This document shows positions 8,449-16,422 of a DNA stretch of 34,921 nucleotides, in pieces. The DNA is from Cobetia crustatorum (GTDB lineage Bacteria; Pseudomonadota; Gammaproteobacteria; Pseudomonadales; Halomonadaceae). The notes beneath the pieces are model-generated. The model saw nothing but the letters and a program-made list of their open reading frames with translations. It was not told the origin of the DNA and did not search any database. The stretch is taken from the NCBI RefSeq assembly GCF_000591415.1, contig NZ_JEMF01000017.1, positions 1-34,921 of the forward strand, in the 5' to 3' direction. A program made the translations under genes and the position numbers. How positions within the stretch are numbered: position 1 is the first letter of the stretch; the number at the start of each line of letters is the position of its first letter.

Positions 8449-9054
8449 ATGCGCCATGCGTTATTGTGCTGCTTTTTGATACTGCCGTTGGGTATGGCGG
8501 GGTGTGCAAGCAATTCGACCCCACCCAGTGATATGGCTTATTACGACGTTGATCTGCCGGAACTGCCCAAACTCAAGCGCTATCGGCAGCAGGGAGGGGA
8601 GCAGCAGAGTGCCGAGGACTCGCAGTTCGCGTCGTATTCAGGGCCCAGCATTCGCGAAGTCCTGATGGATGAGCATGACCGCTGGGCGGGGACTCCTTAT
8701 CGACTGGGAGGTACCAACACTGGCGGCATTGATTGCTCGGCGTTGATGCAACATGTATTCAGTGATGGTTTTGGCATTGAGCTACCGCGTACCACCACAC
8801 AGCAGGTAAAGCGTGGCCAGCGTATCGACAAGTCGCAGCTGAAGCCGGGTGACCTGGTGTTCTTCCGTCCTTCGCGTCGCTATAACCACGTCGGTGTCTA
8901 TGTCGGCAATGGCTACTTCCTGCATGCTTCCACCTCACGTGGCGTGAAGCTATCGCGGCTGGACAATGTCTATTGGGCGCAGCATTACTGGCAGTCACGC
9001 CGTCCGATGCCGTATGAAGCGATGCAGATGAAACTGGCGATGCGGAGTCAGTAA
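8449..9054 (+). CDS. NlpC/P60 (C40) family cell-wall hydrolase lipoprotein
   Basis: A 201-residue lipoprotein. Residues 1-19 form a signal ending in the lipobox MAGC (Cys19 lipidated). The NlpC/P60 domain spans about residues 68-190 with the expected catalytic residues: Cys96 in GGIDCSALM, His147 in RYNHVGVYVG and His159 in YFLHAST. Family members cleave peptide cross-links or stems of peptidoglycan in the periplasm. Spr/MepS of E. coli is of similar size, but I cannot say whether this is its orthologue. AGGA lies seven bases before the ATG. The gene appears monocistronic, ending in a strong terminator at 9089-9120. Confidence 0.93.
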   Translation: MRHALLCCFLILPLGMAGCASNSTPPSDMAYYDVDLPELPKLKRYRQQGGEQQSAEDSQFASYSGPSIREVLMDEHDRWAGTPYRLGGTNTGGIDCSALMQHVFSDGFGIELPRTTTQQVKRGQRIDKSQLKPGDLVFFRPSRRYNHVGVYVGNGYFLHASTSRGVKLSRLDNVYWAQHYWQSRRPMPYEAMQMKLAMRSQ

Positions 9055-9088
9055 CGCAATAAGCCAATCGCGCTAATGCTAGACACGA

Positions 9089-9120
9089 AACACCCGGCCT
9101 CGGCCGGGTGTTCTTGTTTT
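9089..9120 (+). terminator. Rho-independent terminator after NlpC/P60 gene
   Basis: AACACCCGGCC (9089-9099) pairs with GGCCGGGTGTT (9102-9112), followed by CTTGTTTT. The T-rich tail is on the + strand, so it serves the lipoprotein gene. It also lies between the convergent ends of that gene and the LysR gene. Confidence 0.9.
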
Positions 9121-10045
9121 ATGAGCGGTAGTTTTGATGATTGTCGGAAGAATGCTCGATCACGAAATCGACGAAGGCCTGTTCAGCCCGTGACAGTCCA
9201 CGTTCCTGACGCCAAGCCAGTGACAGCTCCAGCCAGGCCGGCTGACTAAAGGAAATGGCGGTAAGGTTGTTTGCCTCGCGATCATCCTCCACCACGCGTT
9301 TCAGGAAGGTGGTGATACCGAACCCTCGAGCGACAATGGCCTTGTTCAGCGCAATCAGGTTGGATTCGAAGCCAATGCTGGCGGTCAGTCCATGCTGGCT
9401 GGCCAGTCGTTCAACGAAGTCTCGGTGAAAGTAGCCGCGCTTGAATACAACCAACTCCTCAGCAAAGAATTCCTCGACGCTTATCTGGTGGCGCTTGGCG
9501 AGCGGATGGTCATTGGAGAGACAGACCACCATTTCTTCGCGTAGGAAGTGTCGGCTGACTAACCCCGTTGTCTCTGCACCTGCCTGTTCTTCGACGACAA
9601 CGCCAAGGTCCAACTCACCACTGTCGATCATCTGACGCAGTCTCAAGGTGCCGCCCTCGATGACGCTGAGCTTGAGGTCCGGGTAGCGCGCCTTGAAGGC
9701 CATCAGCAATGGCGGGAAGTAGTAGGAGCCCAGCATCGAAGAGACGCCGATACGGACTTCACCTTTTACGATGCCATCAAGCTCGGCCATCGCCAGGGCT
9801 GCTCGCTGTGCTTGTTCCAATAGTGGCTTGGCATGTTCCAGCAGCGTGTCTCCCGCTGGTGTCAGGCGTAGGCCACGCGATCCTCGCACAAGTAACGGTT
9901 TGCCTAGCCGTGTCTCTAATCCCGCTATTGATTGGCTGACCGCAGACTGGGCGAGATTCAGGGATTGAGCCGCCGCTGTGAAGCTGCCGTGCTCGATGAC
10001 GCTGACAAATAGTTCGAGAGCACGCAAATCGAAAGGCAGTTTCAT
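9119..10045 (-). CDS. LysR-family transcriptional regulator
   Basis: The N-terminal winged helix-turn-helix (about residues 5-65, LRALELFVSVIEHGSFTAAA then LNLAQSAVSQSIAGLE) and the type-2 periplasmic-binding-like effector domain (about residues 90-290) are typical LysR features. The start at 10045 (308 residues) puts the HTH at its usual distance from the N-terminus, but no initiator here has a strong ribosome site. ATG 10060 or 10075 and GTG 10078 are in-frame alternatives. It is divergently transcribed from the MFS gene at 10179, the classic layout for a LysR activator and its target, so it probably controls that transporter with an unidentified ligand. Confidence 0.93.
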   Translation of the reverse strand: MKLPFDLRALELFVSVIEHGSFTAAAQSLNLAQSAVSQSIAGLETRLGKPLLVRGSRGLRLTPAGDTLLEHAKPLLEQAQRAALAMAELDGIVKGEVRIGVSSMLGSYYFPPLLMAFKARYPDLKLSVIEGGTLRLRQMIDSGELDLGVVVEEQAGAETTGLVSRHFLREEMVVCLSNDHPLAKRHQISVEEFFAEELVVFKRGYFHRDFVERLASQHGLTASIGFESNLIALNKAIVARGFGITTFLKRVVEDDREANNLTAISFSQPAWLELSLAWRQERGLSRAEQAFVDFVIEHSSDNHQNYRS

Positions 10046-10178
10046 GAGGGATATATCCATAAGTTGGCCAGTCATCACTTTTGATGATGGGCGGTATCAT
10101 GTCGAGCTATTTTACTGATGATAACGGGAGCGTCAGACTGGTTGCATTCCCCATGATAATTCTGTTCGCAGGTACCTG

Positions 10179-11561
10179 ATGGCATCCCCCCTTGCTGTAA
10201 CGTCACTGGCGGAGCATGACGCTCCGCTGCCCGATGCGATAAAAGCTCATGGGCGTGATTGGCGGCGCATGACGCAAGCGCTGTGCCTTGGCTCCTTTCT
10301 GGTCTTTATCAATCTCTATCTTGTGCAGCCGATACTGCCGCTATTGGCGAGTGATCTAAGGCTTAGCTCGCTGCAGGCCAGTCTGACGCTCTCTGTCAGT
10401 ACTCTGATGCTGGCAGTGGCGTTATTGGTGTTTGGTCCGTTATCTGATGCGCTGGGGCGACGGCGCATCCTGCTGTGGACGTTGGCCGGTGGTGTTGCCT
10501 GTTCGGGCCTTGCGCTATTGGCCGATGGTTTCTGGTCATTGTTGACCGTGCGTGCGTTGCAGGGCTTCTTGCTTGGCGGGCTGCCCGCGGTAGCGGTGGC
10601 CTACATGAGCGACGAGATGGAGCAGCCCGCGCTGATGGCGGCCGTTGGGCTTTATATCAGCGCCAACTCGCTAGGCGGTATCACCGGACGTGTAGCCGGT
10701 GGCTTCGTGGCGGAGCACTGGGGATGGCAGGCCAGCTTTGCCGTCGTCGGAGTGTTCAGTCTGCTAGCGTTAGGGGCGCTATGGCAGTGGCTACCACGTC
10801 AGCGACGTTTCGTGGCTCAGCCACTTAACCTGGCCAGCATGCTGGCAGGGCTGGGCCGTCACCTGCGTAATCCGCGACTGTGGCCGGTTTTTCTGTTCGG
10901 TGGTCTGAATTTCTTCATCTTCGTCAATCTGTACAGTTACATGACTTTCCGGCTGAGTGCCGTGCCGTGGTCGCTTGGTAGTCAGTGGTTGGGCCTGTTG
11001 TTTTTGACCTATCTGGCCGGCACCTTCGGTGCGTCACAATCTGGAAAGTTGGCGCAACGACTGGCTCGCCTGCAGCAGGCATGGCGAGATGGTGTGAAAG
11101 ACCGAGAGAAAGGCGGTGTAAAGGGGAATCAGCAGGAAGGCGAGCAGAGCAGTGAACAGAACAGTGAACAGAGCTTGGCAGCAATGCACCGCACGGGGCA
11201 GGCGCTGACCATGATGCTGGGCACCAGTCTGTTGATCGTCGGCACGTTACTGACGTTGAGTCACTCGCTGGTCGGCATGATGATCGGGCTGAGCATCAAT
11301 GCCTTTGGATTCTTCCTGGCGCATGCCACCGCCTCAGCGTGGGTCGGGCGTAATGCAGAGGGAGCGCGAGCGAGTGCCAGTGCGCTATATCTAACGGCAT
11401 ATTATCTTGGGGCAAGTCTTGGCGGCTTCTGGCTAGAACCCTTCTGGCAAGCGGCTGGCTGGCCAGGGGTCGTTGTCGGTGGAGTGCTGGTGTTGCTGAT
11501 AACGCTCGGGCTGGCAGTTTATTGTTGGCGCAACGTCGCCACGATTCAGTCATCGAGCTGA
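10179..11561 (+). CDS. MFS transporter, YnfM-like
   Basis: A 460-residue inner-membrane major facilitator with about twelve hydrophobic helices. The signature loop after TM2 reads GPLSDALGRRRI. The N-terminal FLVFINLYLVQPILPLLASDL and the later GGITGRVAGGFVAEHWGWQ match the YnfM type of proton-driven exporter (family recognition from memory; substrate unknown). An unusual hydrophilic loop near residues 300-335 carries the repetitive stretch EQSSEQNSEQS, encoded by short direct repeats around 11142-11175. AGG lies about six bases before the ATG. The divergent LysR gene is the likely regulator, and a strong terminator follows at 11574-11604. Confidence 0.92.
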   Translation: MASPLAVTSLAEHDAPLPDAIKAHGRDWRRMTQALCLGSFLVFINLYLVQPILPLLASDLRLSSLQASLTLSVSTLMLAVALLVFGPLSDALGRRRILLWTLAGGVACSGLALLADGFWSLLTVRALQGFLLGGLPAVAVAYMSDEMEQPALMAAVGLYISANSLGGITGRVAGGFVAEHWGWQASFAVVGVFSLLALGALWQWLPRQRRFVAQPLNLASMLAGLGRHLRNPRLWPVFLFGGLNFFIFVNLYSYMTFRLSAVPWSLGSQWLGLLFLTYLAGTFGASQSGKLAQRLARLQQAWRDGVKDREKGGVKGNQQEGEQSSEQNSEQSLAAMHRTGQALTMMLGTSLLIVGTLLTLSHSLVGMMIGLSINAFGFFLAHATASAWVGRNAEGARASASALYLTAYYLGASLGGFWLEPFWQAAGWPGVVVGGVLVLLITLGLAVYCWRNVATIQSSS

Positions 11562-11573
11562 GTCAGCGCAAAC

Positions 11574-11604
11574 AAAACGGCTCGCCATTTGGCGAGCCGT
11601 TTTT
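11574..11604 (+). terminator. Rho-independent terminator after MFS gene
   Basis: AAAACGGCTCGCCA (11574-11587) pairs perfectly with TGGCGAGCCGTTTT (11590-11603) around a two-base TT, ending in a T-run. The A-rich left arm gives a U-tract on the other strand too, so it can act in both directions for the convergent msrA gene. Confidence 0.92.
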
Positions 11605-11664
11605 GTATCAAGAAACTAAATAACCTTTTGCCTACTCAGAGATGTGTACCTCGGAAGTCGTGAA

Positions 11665-11724
11665 GCTCAAGCTCAAGCTCAAGCTCAGGTTCAGGTTCAG
11701 GTTCAGGTTCAGGTTCAGGTTCTA
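11665..11724. repeat. Hexanucleotide tandem repeat abutting the msrA stop codon
   Basis: Ten consecutive 6-base units: GCTCAA three times (11665-11682), GCTCAG once (11683-11688), GTTCAG five times (11689-11718) and a final GTTCTA (11719-11724). On the minus strand the last unit contains the msrA stop (TAG), and the array continues in frame after it as alternating Asn-Leu then Ser-Leu codons. No copy of the array lies elsewhere in the window. The two unit variants in blocks suggest growth by slippage. Confidence 0.9.
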
Positions 11725-12399
11725 GTGTGCAGGTGCATCATCACCCCAGATTTCCTCGAGACGGTCATCACGGCCACAGCCCGAGCGATAGAAGCGGTAG
11801 CGTACCGGATTCTTCTTGTAGAAATCCTGATGATATTTCTCGGCGGCATAATAAGGGCCAGCCGCTTCAATCTCGGTCGCTATCCCCTGTGGGAACTTGT
11901 CTTTCAAGGCTGTGCGGCTGGCGTCAGCAGCTTTGCGTTGCGCGTCATCCAATGTGTAAATACCGCTGCGGTACTGAGTGCCAGCATCACAGAACTGACG
12001 ATCGACAGCGACAGGGTCAATGTTGTGCCAGAACACGTCCAGCAGGGCGGCATAGCTGACCTGCTCGGGATCAAATACGACCTTGACCGCTTCGGTATGA
12101 CCTGTGCCGCCGGCAGACACTTCCTTGTAGGTCGGATTGTCCGTTTCACCTGCGGTGTAGCCGGAGGTAGTGGAAACCACCCCTTGCAGCTTGTCGAAAG
12201 GACCTTCCATGCACCAGAAACAGCCACCGGCAAAGATAGCCACCTCCTGGCCGGGTTTGACACCATCACCAACCCCCTGAGGTGCCTGTGTCGGCTCGAA
12301 GGCGCTGGCATGTCCCGCCAGTAGCAGGCCGGTGCATAGACCCAACACGTTCAGCGCACGGCGCAGTGATCGGATAGGAAGAGTTGTGTGTCGAGTCAT
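11722..12399 (-). CDS. msrA: Peptide-methionine (S)-S-oxide reductase, exported
   Basis: Reduces methionine-S-sulfoxide in oxidised proteins. The catalytic motif GGCFWCMEGPFD places the nucleophile at Cys60, with a further Cys63. The family segments GTGHTEAVKVVFDP and QYRSGIY are present, and a Cys lies near the C-terminus (RSGCGRDD). Residues 1-33 form a signal peptide (RRALNVLGLCTGLLLAGHASA), so it acts in the periplasm, unlike cytosolic E. coli MsrA. The ATG at 12399 has GGAGG five to six bases upstream; the longer frame to 12471 lacks this. The ribosome site lies inside a 7-1-7 inverted repeat (12402-12416). The stop TAG falls in the last unit of a hexanucleotide repeat, so readthrough or stop loss would add an Asn-Leu/Ser-Leu tail. 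Confidence 0.95.
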   Translation of the reverse strand: MTRHTTLPIRSLRRALNVLGLCTGLLLAGHASAFEPTQAPQGVGDGVKPGQEVAIFAGGCFWCMEGPFDKLQGVVSTTSGYTAGETDNPTYKEVSAGGTGHTEAVKVVFDPEQVSYAALLDVFWHNIDPVAVDRQFCDAGTQYRSGIYTLDDAQRKAADASRTALKDKFPQGIATEIEAAGPYYAAEKYHQDFYKKNPVRYRFYRSGCGRDDRLEEIWGDDAPAH

Positions 12400-12401
12400 T
12401 G

Positions 12402-12416
12402 TTGCCTCCGAGGCAA
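12402..12416 (-). promoter_or_regulatory. Inverted repeat enclosing the msrA ribosome-binding site
   Basis: TTGCCTC-C-GAGGCAA is a perfect 7-bp inverted repeat with a one-base centre. On the msrA strand it contains the GGAGG ribosome site, two bases from the start codon. It could be an operator for a dimeric regulator overlapping the leader. It is too tight to fold as an RNA hairpin without opening central pairs. No gene is visible in the rest of the 420-base gap up to 12820. Confidence 0.4.
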
Positions 12417-12819
12417 GGCTGGTGGCCACACGATTGTGGCCTGCCATTGTCGCCTGAGCTTGTGACACCACCCCTGTGACAGTTGTGCTGTGGCAGGAGT
12501 GAAATGGATACGATAAGCCGAATTCTCATAGAGTATCGTGAGATGGAACATGACATCTCTCAATGTTTCTACGCACTCTGATGAGATCCGGATGCCACTC
12601 TATGGGAGTAGTTTCCTCCGCCTGATGGAACGAACTGTTAGGGTAGATAGGCCGATATAGCGGGTATGCCATGCCTCAAGGTGCGTCTTATGGCGACAAG
12701 ATCGTGGCTTTAAAAGAAAAGAACTGCATCCGATAGGCCTTGGCTTACGTAATCAAGGATCAAGATAGCCGCCGGCATGTCACCACATGCTCGACAGGAA
12801 CCGTACAAGGATATCGCGA

Positions 12820-15072
12820 GTGAACAAGCCCAAGCTTTTATTACTGGTAGCGATCATCGCTGCCATCGTCATTTTCTTTGCCAGTGGTGCGCAGGAGTAC
12901 TTCACTCTACAGAGTCTCAAGGCTCAGCAGGCGGACTTCCAGGTACTCTTTGATGAATCACCACTGCTGGTCGCAGGCGGTTTCTTTGCGGTTTATATCA
13001 CCATGGCAGCGCTATCACTGCCCGGTGCGGCATTGCTGACACTGCTTGGCGGCGCGCTGTTCGGCTTTGGCTGGGGTCTGTTGTTGATCTCCTTTGCCAG
13101 CACGATCGGTGCCACGTTGGCTTTCCTGATCTCTCGTACACTGTTGCGTGAGAGCATCGAGAAGCGCTTCCGTCGTCAGCTGGAATCCCTCAATCGCGGC
13201 GTCGAGCGTGAAGGCGGCTTTTATCTGTTTACCCTGCGTCTGGTACCGGTATTCCCGTTCTTCGTCGTTAATCTGGTGATGGGTCTGACCCGCATGCGCG
13301 TGGTCACCTTCTATGTTGCCAGCCAGCTGGGCATGCTGGCCGGTACCGCCATTTACGTGAACGCTGGGCGTGAACTGGGCCAGCTGGAATCGTTGTCTGA
13401 CATTCTGTCGCCGGGGCTGATCGCCTCGTTCATCGCCTTGGGCCTATTCCCGTTGATTGCCAATCGTATCGTCGGTTTGATGCGCAAGCGCAAGCAGCAG
13501 GCGGGTTTCACCAAGCCGAAGACCTTTGACTATGACATGGTCGTGATCGGCGCCGGTTCTGCCGGTCTGGTTACCAGCTACATCGCTTCTGCGGTCAATG
13601 CGCGAGTGGCGCTGATCGAGCGCCACAAGATGGGGGGGGATTGCCTCAATACGGGCTGTGTCCCTTCCAAGGCATTGATTCGTGCGGGTCGTGCTGCCCA
13701 TGAAATTCGCCACTCCGAGCGCTTTGGTATCAAGGCCAATGAACCGGAAATCGATTTTTCCAAGGTGATGGGCCACGTGCATGACGTGGTGAAAAGTGTT
13801 GAGCCGCATGACAGCATCGAACGTTATGAAAGCCTGGGCGTTGAAGTGCATACCGGCCAAGCCATGCTGCAGACCCCTTGGGAAGTCGTGGTCGATGGTC
13901 GTGTGATGACAACACGTAACATCGTGATCGCTACCGGTGCACGTCCACGTGTGCCGGCTATTCCGGGGATTGATCTGATCACTCCGCTGACTTCCGATAA
14001 CCTGTGGGACCTGAAAGTACAGCCCAAGCGTCTGGTAGTGCTGGGTTCCGGCCCGATCGGCATGGAATTGGGTCAGAGCTTTGCGCGTCTCGGCAGCCAC
14101 GTCACCATCATCGAAGGCGCACCTCGTGTGATGCCGCGTGAGGACGAAGACGTCAGCGCGCTGATGCATGAGCAACTGGCCGGTGAAGGTGTTGATCTGC
14201 GCGTTAACTCTACCGCTACACGCATTGAAGTATTGACCGGCAAAGACAGCCAGCCGATGCGTCATCTGGTCGTCAGCTCTCCCGAGGGTGAGGAAAGCTG
14301 GGTCGAGTTCGATGAACTGCTGGTCGCTATCGGTCGTGAAGCCAATGTTGAAGGCTTTGGCCTTGAAGCACTGGGTATCGCAGTCTCCGAGCGCGGCACC
14401 ATTGATGTCTCTGAATCCCTGCAGACATTGCAGCCGAACATCTGGGCCTGTGGTGATGTGGCTGGCCCATATCAGTTCACTCACGCTGCTGGTCATCAGG
14501 CGTGGCACGCGGCAGTCAATGCGTTGTTCGGTGGTCTGAAGACCTTCAAGGTCGACTATCGCATCATGCCGATGGTGACCTACACCGAGCCAGAAGTTGC
14601 ACGTGTTGGCCTCAATGAAAGCGAGGCCATTGCGCAGGGTTATGAGTACGAAGTGACGCATTACGAGATGGGCGAGAGCGACCGTGCGCTGGCTGAGCGT
14701 GCGACCGAAGGCTTCGTCAAGGTGCTGACCGAGAAGGGCCGCGATCGCATTCTTGGCGTCACGCTGGTCGGCGCGTCCGCTGGCGAGTGGCTGGCAGAAT
14801 TCACCATGGCGATGAAGAACAACATCGGTCTCAACAAGGTGTTGTCCACCATCCACCCGTATCCGACGCTCTCGGAGGCCAACAAGGCCGCCGCAGGTAT
14901 GTGGAAGAATGCTCATAAGCCCGAGGGTGTTCTCAAGGTGCTGGATCGTTACTTCACCTGGCGACGCAATGGGCGCTTCGAGCCCACCAAGACGCTCACT
15001 ACTGCACCGGCTGCTTCTGGCGCAGCTGAGGCACTGTCGTCTTCTGATACCTCGGTGACGGATAAGCAGTAA
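12820..15072 (+). CDS. TVP38/TMEM64 membrane domain fused to FAD-dependent disulfide oxidoreductase
   Basis: A 750-residue two-part protein. Residues 1-215 are a TVP38/TMEM64 (DedA-related) membrane domain with about five or six helices and the hallmark LRLVPVFPFFVVNLVMG plus a GRELGQLES turn. Residues 233-735 are a class I pyridine nucleotide-disulfide oxidoreductase: FAD site VVIGAGSAGL (about 240), redox-active pair Cys275/Cys280 in GGDCLNTGCVPSKAL, NAD(P)H site VLGSGPIGMELGQ (about 405), second FAD motif ACGDVAGPYQFTHAAGHQ (about 545) and a C-terminal dimerisation domain with HPYPTLSEA. It resembles mercuric reductase but has no N-terminal metal-binding domain and no C-terminal Cys pair. 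GTG 12820 has AAGGA eight bases upstream; ATG 12787 is an in-frame alternative with no ribosome site. An eight-G run at 13632-13639 is a possible slippage site. Confidence 0.9.
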   Translation: MNKPKLLLLVAIIAAIVIFFASGAQEYFTLQSLKAQQADFQVLFDESPLLVAGGFFAVYITMAALSLPGAALLTLLGGALFGFGWGLLLISFASTIGATLAFLISRTLLRESIEKRFRRQLESLNRGVEREGGFYLFTLRLVPVFPFFVVNLVMGLTRMRVVTFYVASQLGMLAGTAIYVNAGRELGQLESLSDILSPGLIASFIALGLFPLIANRIVGLMRKRKQQAGFTKPKTFDYDMVVIGAGSAGLVTSYIASAVNARVALIERHKMGGDCLNTGCVPSKALIRAGRAAHEIRHSERFGIKANEPEIDFSKVMGHVHDVVKSVEPHDSIERYESLGVEVHTGQAMLQTPWEVVVDGRVMTTRNIVIATGARPRVPAIPGIDLITPLTSDNLWDLKVQPKRLVVLGSGPIGMELGQSFARLGSHVTIIEGAPRVMPREDEDVSALMHEQLAGEGVDLRVNSTATRIEVLTGKDSQPMRHLVVSSPEGEESWVEFDELLVAIGREANVEGFGLEALGIAVSERGTIDVSESLQTLQPNIWACGDVAGPYQFTHAAGHQAWHAAVNALFGGLKTFKVDYRIMPMVTYTEPEVARVGLNESEAIAQGYEYEVTHYEMGESDRALAERATEGFVKVLTEKGRDRILGVTLVGASAGEWLAEFTMAMKNNIGLNKVLSTIHPYPTLSEANKAAAGMWKNAHKPEGVLKVLDRYFTWRRNGRFEPTKTLTTAPAASGAAEALSSSDTSVTDKQ

Positions 15073-15082
15073 TCCATAACAC

Positions 15083-15119
15083 AATGCCGCGGCCTGATTG
15101 TTCAGGGTCGCGGCATTTT
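15083..15119 (+). terminator. Rho-independent terminator after TVP38-flavoprotein gene
   Basis: AATGCCGCG (15083-15091) pairs with CGCGGCATT (15109-15117), and an inner CCTGA/TCAGG stem closes on TTGT. TTT follows. It may attenuate rather than abolish readthrough into the ABC genes starting 20 bases later. Confidence 0.8.
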
Positions 15120-15138
15120 CCTGCCGGAGACACCTCTC

Positions 15139-16422
15139 ATGAAGACTGACCATTTGCCGGACCGCCGTCGTGTGTTGGCGCTGATGGGTGGGTCGCTGTT
15201 ACTGATCGCGGGAGCGAGCGTGAGCCCTTGGGCCGCTTCAATTGCATACGCCAGTGATGCGGGCAAGGGAAAAGCGGTACCTACACTGGCTGCGCTGGAA
15301 TGGAATGCCATCACGGAAAAGGCTCGTGGCCAACGCATCGATTTCCATGCGTGGGGCGGTAGTCAGGCGACCAATTCTTATCTGCGGGATCAGGCTGAGA
15401 TTGCGGCCAAACGTCATGGGATTGAAGTTAGGCACATCAAGATTGCCGATACCGCTGAAAGCGTCTCGACCCTGCTGGCTGAGAAGGCCGCAGGCCGTAG
15501 CGACGGCAGCATTGATGCCATCTGGATCAACGGTGAGAACTTCCGTGCCTTGAAGCAAGCCGAGTTGATGTGGGGGCCTTTCGTCTCCCGCTTGCCTAAC
15601 AGCGAATATCTGTTGGAAGAGATCGGGGCGCGTGATTTTGGGCTAGCAACAGACGGCATGGAGGCGCCATGGGGCCGTGCCCAGCTGATTTTCATGTATG
15701 ACACGGCTCTGTTGGAAACGCCGCCGCGTTCCATGTCGGCACTGCTGGAGGTGGCACGCGCGAACCCGGGACGTGTGACTTACCCACAGCCACCCAGTTT
15801 TCATGGCACTACCTTTCTCAAGCAGGCATTGATTGAGTTGATGCCCGCTGGGCAGCGTGATGTTCTGATCACATCTGTGACAGACGATGCGCAGTTTGCG
15901 CATATCACTGCGCCGCTGTGGAAGTATCTAGATGCCTTGCATCCATTGATGTGGGCACAGGGCGAGCGCCAGCCAGCCGGTGCCGAAGAGCAAATGAAAC
16001 TGCTCGCACAGCGCAGTGTGTGGGTCGCACTGAGCTTCGTGCCGCAAGAAGTCGCCAATGGTCGCAAGGAAGGACGCTTGCCGCCCACAGTAGAGCCCTA
16101 CATCCACGACGGCGGCACCTTGGGGAATGTGCACTACCTGGCGATTCCGGCTACGGCGCAGCACAAGGCAGCAGCGCTGGTATGGATCAATCAACTGATG
16201 TCTGCATCTGCGCAAGCCGCCAAGGCTGATCCTGCGCGCTGGGGTGATGAAACGGTGCTTGATGTCGCGCGCCTGCCTGCTGAGCAGCGCATGGCCTTCG
16301 ATGAACTGCCCAGCCTGCCGGGTAGCATGAGCCCCGAGGCACTAGGCACGCCATTGAGTGAACCTCACCCCAACTGGACTGATGCGCTGGAGGCCGAGTG
16401 GGCGCGACGCTATCGCAACTGA
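15139..16422 (+). CDS. ynjB: ABC transporter substrate-binding protein, YnjB-like
   Basis: A 427-residue exported binding protein. The N-terminus has a twin-arginine-like run (DRRRVLALMGG) before a hydrophobic core, ending near ASIAYAS, so Tat export is possible. The mature part begins with an extracellular-solute-binding fold (RIDFHAWGGSQATNSYL; DAIWINGENFRALKQAELMWGPF), as in E. coli YnjB. Its substrate is not known to me. GGAG precedes the ATG by about nine bases. The permease gene starts 25 bases before this stop, so the two are translationally coupled. No ATPase gene accompanies the pair in this window, which is unlike the E. coli ynj operon. Confidence 0.88.
   Translation: MKTDHLPDRRRVLALMGGSLLLIAGASVSPWAASIAYASDAGKGKAVPTLAALEWNAITEKARGQRIDFHAWGGSQATNSYLRDQAEIAAKRHGIEVRHIKIADTAESVSTLLAEKAAGRSDGSIDAIWINGENFRALKQAELMWGPFVSRLPNSEYLLEEIGARDFGLATDGMEAPWGRAQLIFMYDTALLETPPRSMSALLEVARANPGRVTYPQPPSFHGTTFLKQALIELMPAGQRDVLITSVTDDAQFAHITAPLWKYLDALHPLMWAQGERQPAGAEEQMKLLAQRSVWVALSFVPQEVANGRKEGRLPPTVEPYIHDGGTLGNVHYLAIPATAQHKAAALVWINQLMSASAQAAKADPARWGDETVLDVARLPAEQRMAFDELPSLPGSMSPEALGTPLSEPHPNWTDALEAEWARRYRN

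Noticed and set aside
12820-15072. Mercuric reductase (merA)
   Set aside because: The CxxxxC flavin centre is shared by the whole disulfide reductase family. The metal-binding N-terminal domain, the C-terminal Cys pair and any mer neighbours are absent.
13444-15153. A 569-codon open frame on the minus strand opposite the flavoprotein
   Set aside because: It is the antisense shadow of a well-recognised gene, has no ribosome site, and its translation is His/Gln/Thr-rich and resembles no protein.
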